This document shows positions 20,667 to 32,619 of a DNA stretch of 64,000 nucleotides, in pieces. Position 1 is the first letter of the stretch, and each line of letters opens with the position of its first letter. The DNA comes from Chytridium lagenaria (lineage: Eukaryota > Chytridiomycota > Chytridiomycetes > Chytridiales > Chytridiaceae): positions 124,001 to 188,000 of the forward strand of contig JAHLKC010000012.1 of the NCBI GenBank assembly GCA_025449115.1. The letters are read 5' to 3'. The notes under the pieces are model-generated. The model ran no database searches. It was not told the origin of the DNA and saw only the letters and a list, made by a program, of their open reading frames with translations. A program made the translations under genes and the position numbers.

Positions 20667-21463
20667 GTCATGTGTCCGTCCCAAACTAGTTGCAGTGTGA
20701 AGAGTAGAGATGGAGAACTGATGAATGGGATACTGGCTAGAGGAGAGTAAGAGGAAATGATCCTGTTAGCTCAGTGCACCACGTTTGCTGTTTGTTCAAG
20801 TGTCTGTCTTGTCTTGTCTTGTCTTGATGGTTGTTGATGGGGTTGGTTGGTTGTCTTGTTGGTTGCTTGAGGCTTCAAGCCTTCATTTTTTTTGACTTGA
20901 CTTGATTTATTATTTGTTATTTAATTAATTATTATTTCTGTTTTTTTTTTTTATCACAAAATCAGCATTAGACATCTCTGATTGGGGGAACGACGAGAGA
21001 GGTGCTCAGAAACAACAGCACGCGTAAGCTTCTTCGGCTGAGTTGAAGGGTTCTTTTCAAAAGCTATTAGGTATTTGCCTAGCAGTATGGTCACCATCAC
21101 CCACTATTATTGTGTGCTGCAGCGTCAATAGTTGCGTATCTGGATATTATGTGATGGAAGGATATATTATAGGATATAGATGGATAGACAGACAGGCTTC
21201 TGTTTTTAGGCAAAAGTGTATTTAGCTGTCACAGGAATTCGAATTCAACTCGCATACTCACCACATCAATGTGAGGGTCGTTTTTATCTATTTATTTTTA
21301 TGGGTTTTTGAAGGGAGCATCTCGCCTCGGAGCCCCTCTCGGCTGTTCCTGAGAGTGGTGCTCTTGTCCCACTTGTTTGTGTTTGTGTAACAGAGGGCCA
21401 TCCATCCTTCTCCCATCCCAACATCATCAGCCAGACAGCAGCAGCAAGTACCTAGTTAGAATC
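20667..21463. other. Intergenic, divergent promoter region
   Basis: It lies between the minus-strand membrane-protein gene and the plus-strand LIM gene. It contains a GTCTT repeat, a T-run at about 20940-20952 and no recognised coding exon. Confidence 0.5.
20806..20825 (+). repeat. GTCTT pentanucleotide repeat, four units
   Basis: Four perfect head-to-tail GTCTT units, preceded by a partial unit (GTCT). It is in the divergent intergenic region and has no visible link to either gene. Confidence 0.9.
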
Positions 21464-23374
21464 ATGAATGACCTCGGTGAGTACACTTGGATGCCGACAG
21501 AAAATCAGCCTTCCTTACATGCTTGCTCTGACCGTACCATTATCTTTACAGACTCTCTTCTTAGGGAGATGGAGTCTCCAGCCTCACAGCACCGGGCGCC
21601 AAGGGGGACTCCAAACGCACGATCAGCTCCCAACGGAATGTTACGATCAAACAGTGGTCGCACGCATCCTCCGACAAAGCCTGCGGGATCAGGATATGCT
21701 TCTGCAAGAGGGGGCTCTTCATCCTCTTTGACGCCTACTTCTCCTCTCCAAAACGTTACCACTGCACCTCCAACCACTGCTTCCACTCCCGTAAAAAAGG
21801 TTTGGGCGGGCTTGCTGAAAAACCATTGGAAACTTACAACTCTATAGACTAACACTGAAGAAGAAGGACTCTCGTCACTTCCCAGAAAAGTTGCCACAAC
21901 AGCTACCAGTAGATTGGACGACCTGATTTCCTCTCTCGACGCTGATATTGGTGCTGTCTCAGCAACGTCCAGCATAATGTCTCAACCATCGCCATCTCAA
22001 AACAAGGCTCCCCGAAAATCTCACAGCTCCATGGCAGATATTGATGACGAAGTGGAGGCTTTGGAGAAGGAGCTAAAGGCAGCGGAGCATTCTCGGGCAA
22101 GGAGTAACTCCAAGAGGGTCATGGACGCAGCTAGAACCGACAGCATCGCCAGCATCAAGTCTGATTTAAAAGCACCTGCCCGCAACGCATCTGTTTCCCA
22201 TAGAACCGAACCCGTCTCACCAAAGAACTCCTCACCTCCATCCCCTCCCATGACTCCTAAAAGCACGGCAAGCTCTGTCGTGGATCAACAGCGGAGCGCT
22301 CCTTCGAAACCCATGGCGCCTGTCACCGCTGATTCCGAGCTTCCCTCATACGGCAACATTTTTGACAATGAGCCTCCAAAATCAGAAGCACCTGTGAACC
22401 CACGGACAATCTGCGCCACCTGCAACACTGGCATCCTCAGCGGTCCCGTCGTTTCTGCTCTTGGAAGGAGTTGGCATCCCCATCATTTCGTTTGTTCTGG
22501 GTGCGAGGCAGCTCTTAGCCCCGAATCATTCTTTGAGCGTGAAGACGAGCCTTTCTGTGAGACTTGTTTCAAGGGTGTCTTTGCGGCCACATGTGCTTAC
22601 TGTAATGGTATCATTACGGAGGGGTGCATCACGGCTTTGAACACCACATGGCATCCGCATCACTTTTTCTGCACATGCTGCGGAAAGTTGTTCCCGCCTG
22701 GTGCTGGATTTTTGGAAAAGGACGGAAAGGCTTATTGTGAAGGTAAATTTACAAACAAAACGCACGGGAAGATATGGTCTAACCTTTTCTTAACACAGAT
22801 GATTACTTTAGTTTGTTTGCAACTTTGTGCGCGGGATGCAGCAAACCTGTTGTTGGCGAATACGTCTCCGCCGTAGACCGTGAATGGCATCCGGAATGTT
22901 TTACATGTTCCGTAAGTCTCCTCCTTACATGCGTCCTCGCGCTGATTCTTCAAATCTAATAATCATCTCTAGGATTGCGACCAACCTTTCCCCACCGGCA
23001 TCTTCTTTGAGCATCAAGGCCAACCCTACTGCGAGCTTCATTACGAGCAACGTCTTTCTGCCACCACCCCTCAACAAGGATATAATAATGCTAATCCCAA
23101 CACCAATACCCTCGGTCCTCTGCGACACTGTCCAACATGTCGGTACGAAGTCGCCCCTGAAACTCCGGGTACAGTTGTTGACCCCACGACTGGCGCAAGA
23201 TTCCATCCAACCCATTATGTCTGTTCAGTATGCAAGATGGCGACCGAGGGTGGGATTTTGATTCGATTGGGGATTGATGGGCGGGAGATGGAGGGTGGAC
23301 GGACCAAGGGGGCGAGGGTTGCGGCGAGAGGTCCTGATGGCCTTATATGTGAGAGATGTTTAACTAGGGCTTAG
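21464..23374 (+). CDS. Paxillin-like LD-motif and LIM-domain protein
   Basis: Five exons (21464-21476, 21552-21799, 21848-22742, 22799-22911, 22973-23374) splice cleanly. The N-terminus MNDLDSLLREME is an LD motif like those of paxillin, and a second LD-like motif (RLDDLISSLDAD) follows a Ser/Pro/Thr-rich linker. The C-terminal half holds LIM domains: CATCNTGILSG...WHPHHFVCSGC, CAYCNGIITEG...WHPHHFFCTCC, CAGCSKPVVGE...WHPECFTCSDC and a last, atypical Cys-rich module (CPTCRYEVAPE...HPTHYVCSVC). Paxillin and fungal Pxl1 scaffold the actin and adhesion machinery, in fungi the cytokinetic ring. A coiled segment (VEALEKELKAAEH) precedes the LIMs. The frame is intact across all exons. Confidence 0.9.
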
Positions 23375-23594
23375 AGTTCCCTTCATGTTGCTTATGAACC
23401 CTTTGTTTGTGGTTCGGACTGTTTCCTTTGGTTCGTGTTGCTTTTGTTTATCTTTTTCGTAATGAAGATCTTATGTATTGTAAATCCTGTCACTGTCCGA
23501 AACTCGCGATTCTCCTTTTGGAAACGCAGGTCCTTGTGCGCGAGCTCATAAACAAAGAGGGGCTCGCCTGAATTCTAGTTGTCGCTGTTTGGCG

Positions 23595-25645
23595 ATGCCC
23601 TGTGAATCGGAGTCGTCTCAAACAGCAACAACGCTCGCACCCAAGTTTGTGAATAGTTTCAAAGACTACCTGGTCCACCTTCTTTCACCCGAAAATAGTA
23701 ATCCTTGTGAAAAGACTTCTACCAAAGATCCTTGCATCGACGACGACAGTGCCCATCAGGTAACTTTTGGGCTTCATTCTCAAACCACAAAAACTGGGCG
23801 TTGTCAAACCAACTCAACCTCATCGTCATTTTATTTTTCGTCTCCAAAAACAATAACAGGTCAGCCCATCCGCTGCCCAATCCATCCTCGCAACCATGCT
23901 CCTCTTCAGCATCCTCTCTCTAGCAACCCTCATCGCCGCTAGCTCCGGTCTCCTCCCCAACATCCTCCCACCCGTTGCCGCCGCCGATCCCGCTATCATC
24001 CCCACCACAGACTCTCAACCCCAAACCACACCTCCAACCCCTCCACCCTTCCTCCTCCTCCTCTCCCTCCTCCTCATCGTCATCCTCGGCATCCTCGGCG
24101 GTCGCGTAGCAGAACGGTTAAAGCAAGCCCCTATGATCGGCATGCTCCTCGCGGGCGTTCTCGCTCGGAACCTCTTACCATCCATCATCCTTCCCCTCCC
24201 TCACAGTTGGACCGCACAGTTATGGACCATCTCACTCGCAGCCGTTGTATCGAGATCAGGGTTGAGTCTGCAGATCCCCACGATTAGACCGAATCTAGGC
24301 GCTACGGTATTGCTGGGGAGCGTGCCGGTTCTTGTGGAGAGTGTGTTTTTGGCGGGGTTGGTGAGATGGGTGTTTGGATTACCCACGGAATGGAGTTTTA
24401 CGTTGGCATTTGGGGTTGCATCTATATCACCAGGTAATGATACCTCCACCCCATCATTGCTTCCTCTAACGCTTCATACTTGAAGGCGTCGTCGTCCCCC
24501 TACTCCTCAATCTCCTCGAACTCCCCACCTGGCACGGCTCCCGTCTTCCCCCTCTCCTCCTCGCCGCGACCGGTCTCGACGTTCTTATCGCCACAACCTG
24601 TTTCGGCGTCTCCGTCGCCGCCGTATTTGGCCACTCCCACGAATCGAGCGACGCCTTCCACGCGTCCTGGTTAGCGCGAGGTCTTGAGGAAGTGTTTCTC
24701 GGCATCGGTGGTGGCGTGTTTGTAGGGGCTTTGGGGTTTTTTTTAAGACGGGTGCGATTTACGGAGGGGATTGCGACGGGTGTGATGTTTGTGGTGAGTA
24801 CCGCGGGGATGATGTATTTGAAAATGCATGGGTTTCCGGGAGCCGCGTCGGCGAGTGTGATTTTGGCGTGGGCGGTCGTGGCAAATGTGTGGGAGAAGGA
24901 GACTGTGGATATGGCGAATAAGAGGTAATGTATAAACATTTTGATGGTTACTGCAGATGGAATACATGTTTTCTCCTTCTTATTCATCTGCCTTTTATTA
25001 TTTTAATCCTGAAGTCCCGTCTTGTTTTATTTTTGCCGTTTTAAAATGATTTTATTCCTCTTTGTTTAATACCGTTAAAATCTTTTACTACTCGGATAAC
25101 AATGATAGGAGATAACTACCATTAATACCTATTATTTTTCTCCTTTAGACTTAAACTCGTATGGAAATTTTCAGAGCCTTTCCTCTTCCCTCTCATCGGC
25201 GCCTCAGTCTCCTTCACGGAAATCCGCTTCCACATCATCCTCCTTTCTCTTATGTGCATCTCACTCTCCATCCTCGTCCGCATGGGCATATCCTACATCA
25301 CCGCCTGGGCCGCCAGTCTCTCCCCGAAGAACAGATCTTTACCTGCGGCCTCTTCACCGGCAAGGCCAGCGTTCAAGTGAGTCCTGCCCTTTGTTCACCG
25401 CCTTTCTTTCGCGCTCTGATGACCGAATTGTTTTTGTATAGGCCGCTCTTTCGACTGTTACCATGGAAGCGGTTCATCGGTATAATTTACAGGGGACAAA
25501 GGATGACGCGAGATCTAGAATTGTATTTGCGTGTATGGTTTGCGCGATATTGTTAGGGGCGCCGTTTGCGGCGTCGTGGGTATCGGTGTTTGGAAGTCGG
25601 GCACCGAATCCATCGAGGGGGATCTTGGGGTTATGGATGCGGTGA
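23595..25645 (+). CDS. Na+/H+ antiporter, NHA/SLC9B type (CPA family)
   Basis: The hydrophobic protein has about 12 membrane segments. Conserved stretches match mitochondrial/NHA2 sodium-hydrogen exchangers 9B: LGILGGRVAERLKQAPMIGM, SRSGLSLQ, ASISPGVVVPLLLN, GLDVLIATTCFGVS, FPLIGASVSF and GKASVQAALSTV. It would exchange protons for Na+ or Li+ across a membrane. The ATG at 23595 gives an N-terminal soluble extension that splices (donor after ...DDDSAHQ) into the membrane part; the internal ATG at 23896 is an alternative start. Introns lie at about 24434-24485, 24927-25148 and 25377-25441. A one-base slip at about 25320-25326 (C-run, LSP/EEQIF) separates the frame ending in the penultimate helix from the conserved GKASVQ motif. 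Confidence 0.86.
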
Positions 25646-25829
25646 CGGAGACTAGTCAAATAGAGAAAGAATGAGACTTTTTAATTTATTCTGAAGTATT
25701 TCTGTTGCGAAGACCGTGCTGAAGACGCAGGCTCATCTTTTATTTAGCATTTCGCGTGTGTTGTGAAGCTTGAAACACACCAGGAAACTTGCTCAGCTTT
25801 CCACAAATTTGTCCATTCAATAAGCAGCC

Positions 25830-27318
25830 ATGGCAGTGTCCGTCATGACATGGATTATGAACATCCTGGGGGTCCTCATTCCCTTCGTCTTTGGTTTACT
25901 CGCCGTCACCGGTGCAATGTAAGGCGATCCCGTGTCGCAGGTTTCGATAACACCTTTCCAAGCGTTTACCCCATCGCCATCGACATTCTTGAAACTTCTG
26001 GTATCTACCCCGAACGCATCGTCGTCAACACCGGCCTCTCCGCCCAATGCAACCGTATCGGCGAGGACCTCAACATTGCATGCGAAGATGTCGCCATCCA
26101 TCATCCCTCCGGAACAGCATTCCTTGCATGTGACGATCATGTGGCGAGGAGACAATATTGGCCACCTCTCAACCTCTGGAACACGAGCTATGCTGGAACA
26201 GGAAGGATCTATGCATTGGATCTCAAGGTACGCTTCCCCACCCATTGTTCCACTATTAACACGATAGACGAGCGAATTGACCAAACTTAAAATTGACGGA
26301 CTCCCCACCAGTCTCACGACTCATGGGATCGGTATATGGTGGGACCCTAAATCCCCCAACGACGTTGTCCTCAACATTGTCAACCACCATCCTGACGGCT
26401 CCACTATTGAAATCCTTGATCACCAGATCGGCACCACCACATTGACCCACGCTGAGACCTTCAACTCTACGGAACTTTTGAGAGCCCCAAACGCTGTTCT
26501 CCCCGTCGGCAAACGCTCGTTTTATGCGACGAACGATCATGTGCATTTGAAAGGGTTTGGAAGGAGTTTTGAGGATGCCACGTTTACGATTTTGGCGGTG
26601 CGCATGTTTTGTATCGAAATGATGAGGGAGAATCGAGGTATTTATATTTTTTTCTTTTTTTTCTTTTTGTTCGTTATTGATGATTTTGGTTATAGTATTG
26701 TGGGTGAGAAACTCAAGTACGCAGACGGTATTGCGGCTTCACCGGACTATTCTGAAATTTACGTGACTTCGTTGGGTGATCATGCGGTGTTTGTAAATGA
26801 ACGTAAACCGAATGGAAATTTGAGGCATAAGGGGAAGGTTGTTTTGGTAAGTGAAACCAGATACCTGCTGTAACTATAAGCTACATTCTAACATTTATGT
26901 AAAGGATTTCTTCCCTCATAACATTAAAGTCCACCCCAAAAGCGGGTACATTTACGTCGCCGGAACCCCGAAGCCCTTCGACACATTAAAGCATTTCCAA
27001 GATGGATCTCATAACGCGCCCACGTGGGTTTCGCGGATCACCAAAAACACTCGAGACACGGATCGTTTCCTTGGAAGAAACGTGAGCTACATCGTGATTT
27101 TTTGATTTCTAATATTTTGTTAGTTTGTTTCAACCATTGTTTTATCGGATGCTGGTGACAATATCTTTGGGGGGAGTTCAGCGGCTGTGGATCCTGAGAC
27201 GCAGAAGACGGTAATTACGGGATTCTTTTCGGATGGAGTTACTGTTTGTGAGGATGCGTTTGATACAATTAAGGGGACGCGACCAAAGAAGGACCGACGT
27301 AGTAAAGTGGAGCTATAG
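25830..27318 (+). CDS. Membrane-anchored paraoxonase/arylesterase, upstream tandem copy
   Basis: The N-terminus MAVSVMTWIMNILGVLIPFV is one hydrophobic segment, likely a signal anchor. The rest is a six-bladed propeller of the PON family: CEDVAIHHPSGTAFLACDD, THGIGIWWDP, VNHHPDGSTIEILDH, SFYATNDH, YADGIAASPDYSEIYVTSLG, FFPHNIKVHPKSGYIYVAGT, and a last blade ending AAVDPETQKTVITG. Candidate catalytic histidines (THG and NHHP) and calcium ligands (ED, ND, ADG, HN) are present. Paraoxonases hydrolyse lactones and aryl esters. The junction after the anchor (about 25918-25945) is unclear: the downstream copy has an extra WPGP segment there. A frame slip lies at about 26575-26590, before VLYRNDEG. 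It is about 280 bp upstream of its paralogue, on the same strand. Confidence 0.85.
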
Positions 27319-27598
27319 AGAGGTTTAATAAAATTGGAAAGTGTGTACCTCTTCTCTTTTAGAGATTTAACAGTGTGTTGTCTCTCTTTCTCCATGACGC
27401 GTATGTTCCATAAACTGGGGACAATCATGATTATAGTTGGTTGAGTCCTCCACTTAAGGCACCCCCCTTCCTTTCGGCTTGCGCAATCTTTTTGAGCACA
27501 AAGGGCAAAAAAACATTGGCATAGGCGTTCTCCCCCAAAAAATTTGGTAAAAAAAGTCCTCATTGTTCCATACCATCAGACGAGCCCGCTTGCCCGTC

Positions 27599-29304
27599 AT
27601 GTTGTTCGCGATCCTCAAATTCATATTTAGTCTCTTCCTCATCTTGATCCCGTTCTTCTTTGGTTTCATCGCTATCGTTTTGTCTGTGTGAGTAGCCGTC
27701 TATTGTTACTTGTTCGTGATCAGATTTGCATGGCCCGGCCCGTTGCGTGCCCCCCTTCCACGATCGTACCCTCACGTGCTCTTTTCTAACGTGGACTTTG
27801 AAAGCATCTACCCCGTCCTCTTCGATGTGTTGAAAGCCAGTGGAACGTGGCCGTACTCTAGGACATTGACCGCCGTTGGACCTCTTGATAAATGTTACCG
27901 TCTCGGAAAAGACCTCAGCATCGCCTGTGAGGATGTATCCATCCACCATCCCTCCAACACTGCCTTCCTCGCTTGTGATGATCTCGAATCTAGGAAAAAG
28001 TACTGGCCTCCTCTTGACTTCTGGAACACCACCTACGCTGGAACCGGAAAGCTTTACGCTCTTGACCTTAAGGTTTGACCTTACAGCTCGATTCTAACTA
28101 ACGATCATTATTCTTTCAGACCAATGACCTTAGCGAGCTTAAGATCAAGGGACTCCCCCACTCTCTTACTACCCATGGTCTTGGAATCTGGTGGGACCCT
28201 GCGACTCCCAACGATGTCGTGTTGAACCTCGTCAACCACCACCCCGAAGGCTCTCTTGTTGAGATCTTTGAGCATCAGATTGGATCGAAGGAGGTTCAGC
28301 ATTTGGAGACTTACAACGGTTCTGCGACGATCTTGAATGCACCCAATGACGTTCAACCCAGTGGAAAGCGTTCGTTCTACGCCACCAACGACCACAAGGC
28401 TCACCGTGGATTTGGGAGAAAGTTGGAGGAGATGATGGTTTACGTTGTCCCCAACACTCACATTGTCTACCGCAATGACGAGGGAGTTGCAAAGTAAGTA
28501 CTGTTGTTTTCGGTGACTGCTGTGTCCCTTTTTGAGAGCGCTCGTATTGACGTGCATGCTTTTTATAGTATCACTGCCAAGACCTTAAAGTACGCCAACG
28601 GTATCGTTGCTCACCCCTTCCGCCCCGAGATGTACGTCATCTCCCTTGGTGACCACTCTATCTTTATTTACGACAAGCTTACCAACGGTACCTTGGCCTA
28701 CAAGGAGCGCATCGTCTTGGTAAGTTTCGGTCCATTGTGCTTTCATCGCATTGTTTCTTTTATACTAAACTATGCTCTCCGCGCATCTTTTAACAGCCCT
28801 TCTTCCCCGACAACATTTCAATCAACCCCAAAACCGGCGGTATCTTTATGGCAGGAACTCCCAGTTCCTCTGACACCATCAAGCACTTTACCCACCCCGA
28901 ACACCTTGCCCCCACGTGGGTTGTGAGAGTCCTCAACTCCACCGACAAGTACGACAACTACATGGGCGTTTTCGTGAGTCCTTTCCTCTTCTTCCCAGCG
29001 AACTTTGCCCATTAAACTTACGTTTGTTTTTTTTTTTTCTTATCTTTTTTTCTAGTACTGGGACTGGGTCGTGCTTTCTGATCTCGGCGACCTCATTTCC
29101 GGTGGTACCGGTGCGGCTGTTGACCCCGAACTCAACAAAACCGTCATCACAAGCATCTACTCTAACGGTGTGGTGGTCTGTGATGACTCTTTCGACCCTC
29201 CTTCCAGAACTAACGGTGATGAGGACGACGAGCCTGTGGGTACTGTGGTGGAGCCTGATGAGGATGAGGAGGAGGAGGTTCCTAGGGACAAGACGGAGTT
29301 GTGA
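27599..29304 (+). CDS. Membrane-anchored paraoxonase/arylesterase, downstream tandem copy
   Basis: Start ATG 27599 opens an N-terminal anchor (MLFAILKFIFSLFLILIPFF). Introns, all in phase, then join AWPGPLRAPLPRSYP, CEDVSIHHPSNTAFLACDD, THGLGIWWDP, LVNHHPEGSLVEIFEH, SFYATNDHKAHRGFGR, YANGIVAHPFRPEMYVISLG and FFPDNISINPKTGGIFMAGT. The last exon has GDLISGGTGAAVDPELN and ends in an acidic tail (EDDEPVGTVVEPDEDEEEE). Residues equivalent to the PON calcium ligands (ED, ND, AN, DN) and the two active-site histidines (THG, NHHP) are kept. Intron positions match the upstream copy. The frame is intact, so this is probably a functional lactonase/arylesterase facing the lumen or outside. The acidic tail is absent from the upstream copy, which ends in a basic one (KGTRPKKDRRSK). 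Confidence 0.9.
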
Positions 29305-29961
29305 GGGTTTAAAGAAAAATATATCAGTTTTTTTATTTGTTGTATGTCATGAATACAATGACCTTCATTGGTTTTCGGAATATTTATAATGTGGATGAGT
29401 CGAGCTTCAGATGAACGAAAAGTGAGATTTTTATAGAGGTGAGCAGATAGAAGAAGAAACGGTGAACATGATGGACGGAGTAGTTATGTGGTAATTTTTA
29501 TTTTTTATTTTTAGGGAGTTTAGTGAAGGAGAAGAGATGAATAGTAGGGTTAAATTGACAGATGAAAATTGGGGTATAAAAAGTGAACAAATTCTGCGTT
29601 TTTCCTCCTTGTGCATTTTTTCATTCAACATCCAACATCCAGCATTCAATAGCCAGCATCCAGCATCCGAAAGGTGAGAATCTCTCAATGCATTCGTCAA
29701 TGATCCTCCATCGCTTCCCCATTGCCCAACGATGAGCTATAACCGATATATTTCTGACACCTCTTGTTTGAAACTGGCTTCACACCCAGTTAATGCACTA
29801 ACGGATATACTGAAGGCCTTTACCCTCCCATCTCCCTCTCTCTTTGTTCCTATTCTTCCATTCGTTTGCGTGCCCCAATAACTAATATTGCTCTTTATTG
29901 CAGATGTCGGATTATAAGACACAAACAACATTATACAAGATTATGGTATACCGAAGACTGA
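29305..29961. other. Intergenic between convergent genes
   Basis: It contains a short imperfect direct repeat of CAGCATC/CAACATC units (about 29628-29670) that translates to nothing recognisable. No gene is seen. It holds the 3' ends of the paraoxonase and RGS genes. Confidence 0.5.
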
Positions 29962-30706
29962 CTACTTGTTGGCTGCCTTCACAAAGTTAGGAAATGTTGA
30001 GAGCTTCATCTGTGCATGAGATTGAAATTAGTTCTCCTTGACTCGATTGTGAGGTGGACTTACCATGACGTAAGCATGCTCTAACGCTGGCCGAAACACA
30101 TCTGGATGGTAGTTCTTCCTGTCATTTACTTCCTGCAACACTTTTTTCCTCAACTTTGAAGGCACATTCACCTCCTTTACACTCCCCTCTGTCAGGAATG
30201 TCTTCATGATATAGTCAACCTCATCCTTCAATTTGATGACCGCCTGTGGGTCATCATGTTGTGGAAGAGTCGGTGAATGTTCGTTCAAGTTTTCTGCTGA
30301 CATTGGCCCAGGTGAAGGGAGGATGTTCGAACTTGCTCCAGCAGAGTGGTTTGCACTGTCGCTCCCCGTTTGTGTGCCATCTGCTGCATTCCAGAGTTGT
30401 TCCAGTGAGCTGACGGAGCCGGCTTCATTGAGAATAGCTGTCAGACGCTTGTGGCTGTGTACGTGGGGTAAGGAAGGGAAGAGGGCACCAGCCGATCCTC
30501 TGTATTTGATCACCGCTTCCCAGAACTCGAGATTTTCCTCTGAGTGTTCCTTTTGTTTGAATGAGTCTTTTGACATAATAAACTCTTATTCGTTACTAGC
30601 ATATATATACCTTACAAACAAACTTCCGAAAGTCATCCAGGCTATGAGGTGCCTTTGTATCTCCGTTGAGTACTTGAGCGAGCGTGATCTTCACTTGAGG
30701 CGCCAT
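29962..30706 (-). CDS. RGS-domain regulator of G-protein signalling
   Basis: Three exons. Exon 1 (ATG 30706) reads MAPQVKITLAQVLNGDTK and SLDDFRKFVCK. A 61-nt intron ending ACAAAAG joins EHSEENLEFWEAVIKYR, the signature of an RGS helix pair. After a low-complexity insert of about 100 residues (TGSDSANHSAGASSN...LPQHDDPQ) comes VDYIMKTFLTEGSVKEVNVP, RKKVLQEV and PDVFRPALEHAYVM, with a final exon ending FPNFVKAANK. The order matches a single RGS domain split by an insert. Such proteins speed GTP hydrolysis on G-alpha subunits at the membrane. It has no other domain, so it is a small, stand-alone RGS. Length is about 200 residues and the frame is intact. Confidence 0.85.
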
Positions 30707-30857
30707 CAAAGCGCCTGTTCAATGTTTACTTTCGCCAGAAGATAAAGTTATTTTCCAGGGTTCTTAATTATTTATATATTTAGACATGAAATTCTCTATG
30801 ATTAAAAAGCTCTTATTTAGCCCACTCCAATCAGAGGTCTAAATAATGATGGAAGTG

Positions 30858-32619
30858 CTAGAAGGATGTCTGCCATCCCTTACTTTCTATAATTGGAATC
30901 AACTCAAGCCTCGATTTCCTTAGCGGCGTTTTTGCGGGACGAACGATAACGAGCCAAATAAAAACACCGAGGGCGATGGAGACAACGATAGTGACGACGA
31001 TAGGCCACCCTATATAATATGGAATGGTCAATGGGAGGAAATGGCTCAAAGAAACTCACAGATAATATAGTTTGGGTCTCCTTTAAATACGCTTTGTGCA
31101 GGCGGTGGAGAAATGGCGTCAGTGCTCATGGCTGACATTGGAAGGTCAGCACCGGTCGAGAAAGGCCGAGCTGATGAAGAAGTGGGAAGACTTGTTTCGG
31201 CAAGGGAGTTGGGATTTGCGGGGTTCGGGATGAGGTTTGTTATAGTGAAGGCGTCGCGGAATTGAGTAGCCTCGGGTAAAATAGGCTAGAGATGAAACGG
31301 TTAGTGATCCAAAACAAAGGGCAAGGACGATATTAAGCGCGATTAATTAGACGAAATGCTTACTAGATTAATCACTTGAATGATGCAATTACGCGCAGTA
31401 ATATCCTCAGAAACGACCTGTGCGTTCTGCGCACGTGACTCTGTAGCCCTAACCTCCACAGGTGTGCCTTGGGAAGGTGTCGTGAAAGACAAACCCAGTT
31501 GTGGCAAAAAGGTCTCTTGCATTTCCAACCGACCTGACCTCATGTCTCCCGTGACGATGACACTTGGCACGATATGGCTTAAAACCGTCTGTGAAAAATA
31601 GGACGGAAAAACATAATACATAATTCAGTTTAGGGATGAGAAACCAGATGAGGTAAACCAACCTGCAAAAGAAGGTTTTCGACAGGACGACGGGTGGCCA
31701 AGCTTGTTTGCTCGATGGCGGCGCTCAGTAAGTTCATGGCATCGTTCGACGGTGCAAAGATTGTAATGTCTTGTTGTTGGTCTAACCATTGGTTTAATCC
31801 AAGAGACGTGATGGCTTCCATAAACGCCGAGAGACCAACATCCTGTAAAGTTTCGGTGGCTGATTTAGGTGCTGAGAGAACCTGAGAAAAGGAGCATAGA
31901 GTCAGTTATTGATATGAACTGCAAATCAAATAAAAATACTTACATTATCGACGATATGCAGAATTCCATTCGAAACCTTAAATCTCCAACTTAGTTTGTT
32001 GTCACCATCTAAAATTTATAGCTTACAGGGATAGAATCGATGACGCTCGCGGAAACGCCTCCGCTACTAAAGACAAGGTCTGATCTCGTAATATCAACAC
32101 GCATAATTTCAGCTGACTGGTTAAAAAACACTCGAATCTCTTGCGACCGATTCGGGTTGAAAAGAACGGATGGGAGGAGGTGGAATTCATTGTAGATACT
32201 GGAAGGTGGGGAGCGTGCGAAGCTATTGGAAATCACGTTAGGACGGGCAATTGAGAAGAGTTATACATACGCATCATCGGTGGGAACAAGCATCGTCATT
32301 AGGCTGAAAGAGCGATCCAGTTGGATGCAGTCTGGTGTCTGAAGATATCTATCTTAATACTTCTGGTATGTTAATAAAAGAAACTTACAGCTCGGCACCA
32401 TTCCGCAAAAGTCCTTAATGAATAAGGCCCTGACACATTATTTATCTGCAGGAAATTCCGAGTTAGTGAGGATGGACAAGAAAGGATTCAGCACGAAATG
32501 ACACTCCATACCTCATCAATGGCGGATAGGGGAGTGCTGATTGTCTGCGCAGATGCAAAGATGGATGGCCATGCAAGGCCTGATGTAAGAAGGATAGTGG
32601 CGGCTGTGCTCCAAATCAT
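30858..32619 (-). CDS. Fasciclin (FAS1) domain membrane protein
   Basis: A signal peptide at the ATG 32619 (MIWSTAATILLTSGLAWPSI) precedes two FAS1-like modules. The first has FAEWCRA, SFSLMTMLVPTDDA and SNGILHIVDNVL. The second has SLGLNQWLDQQQDITIFAPS, NDAMNLL and VLSHIVPSVIVTG, and ends NCIIQVIN. A Ser/Thr/Pro stalk (NPANPNSLAETSLPTSSSAR) leads to one transmembrane helix (WPIVVTIVVSIALGVFIWLV) and a short basic tail. FAS1 proteins act in cell adhesion or wall association in fungi. Eight or so short introns are used. The first FAS1 module is more divergent. Topology is type I, with the domains outside the cell. Confidence 0.87.

Noticed and set aside
29628..29672. CAGCATC/CAACATC direct repeats as a regulatory array
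   Set aside because: Short, imperfect, and in a 3'-to-3' intergenic region with no other supporting signal.
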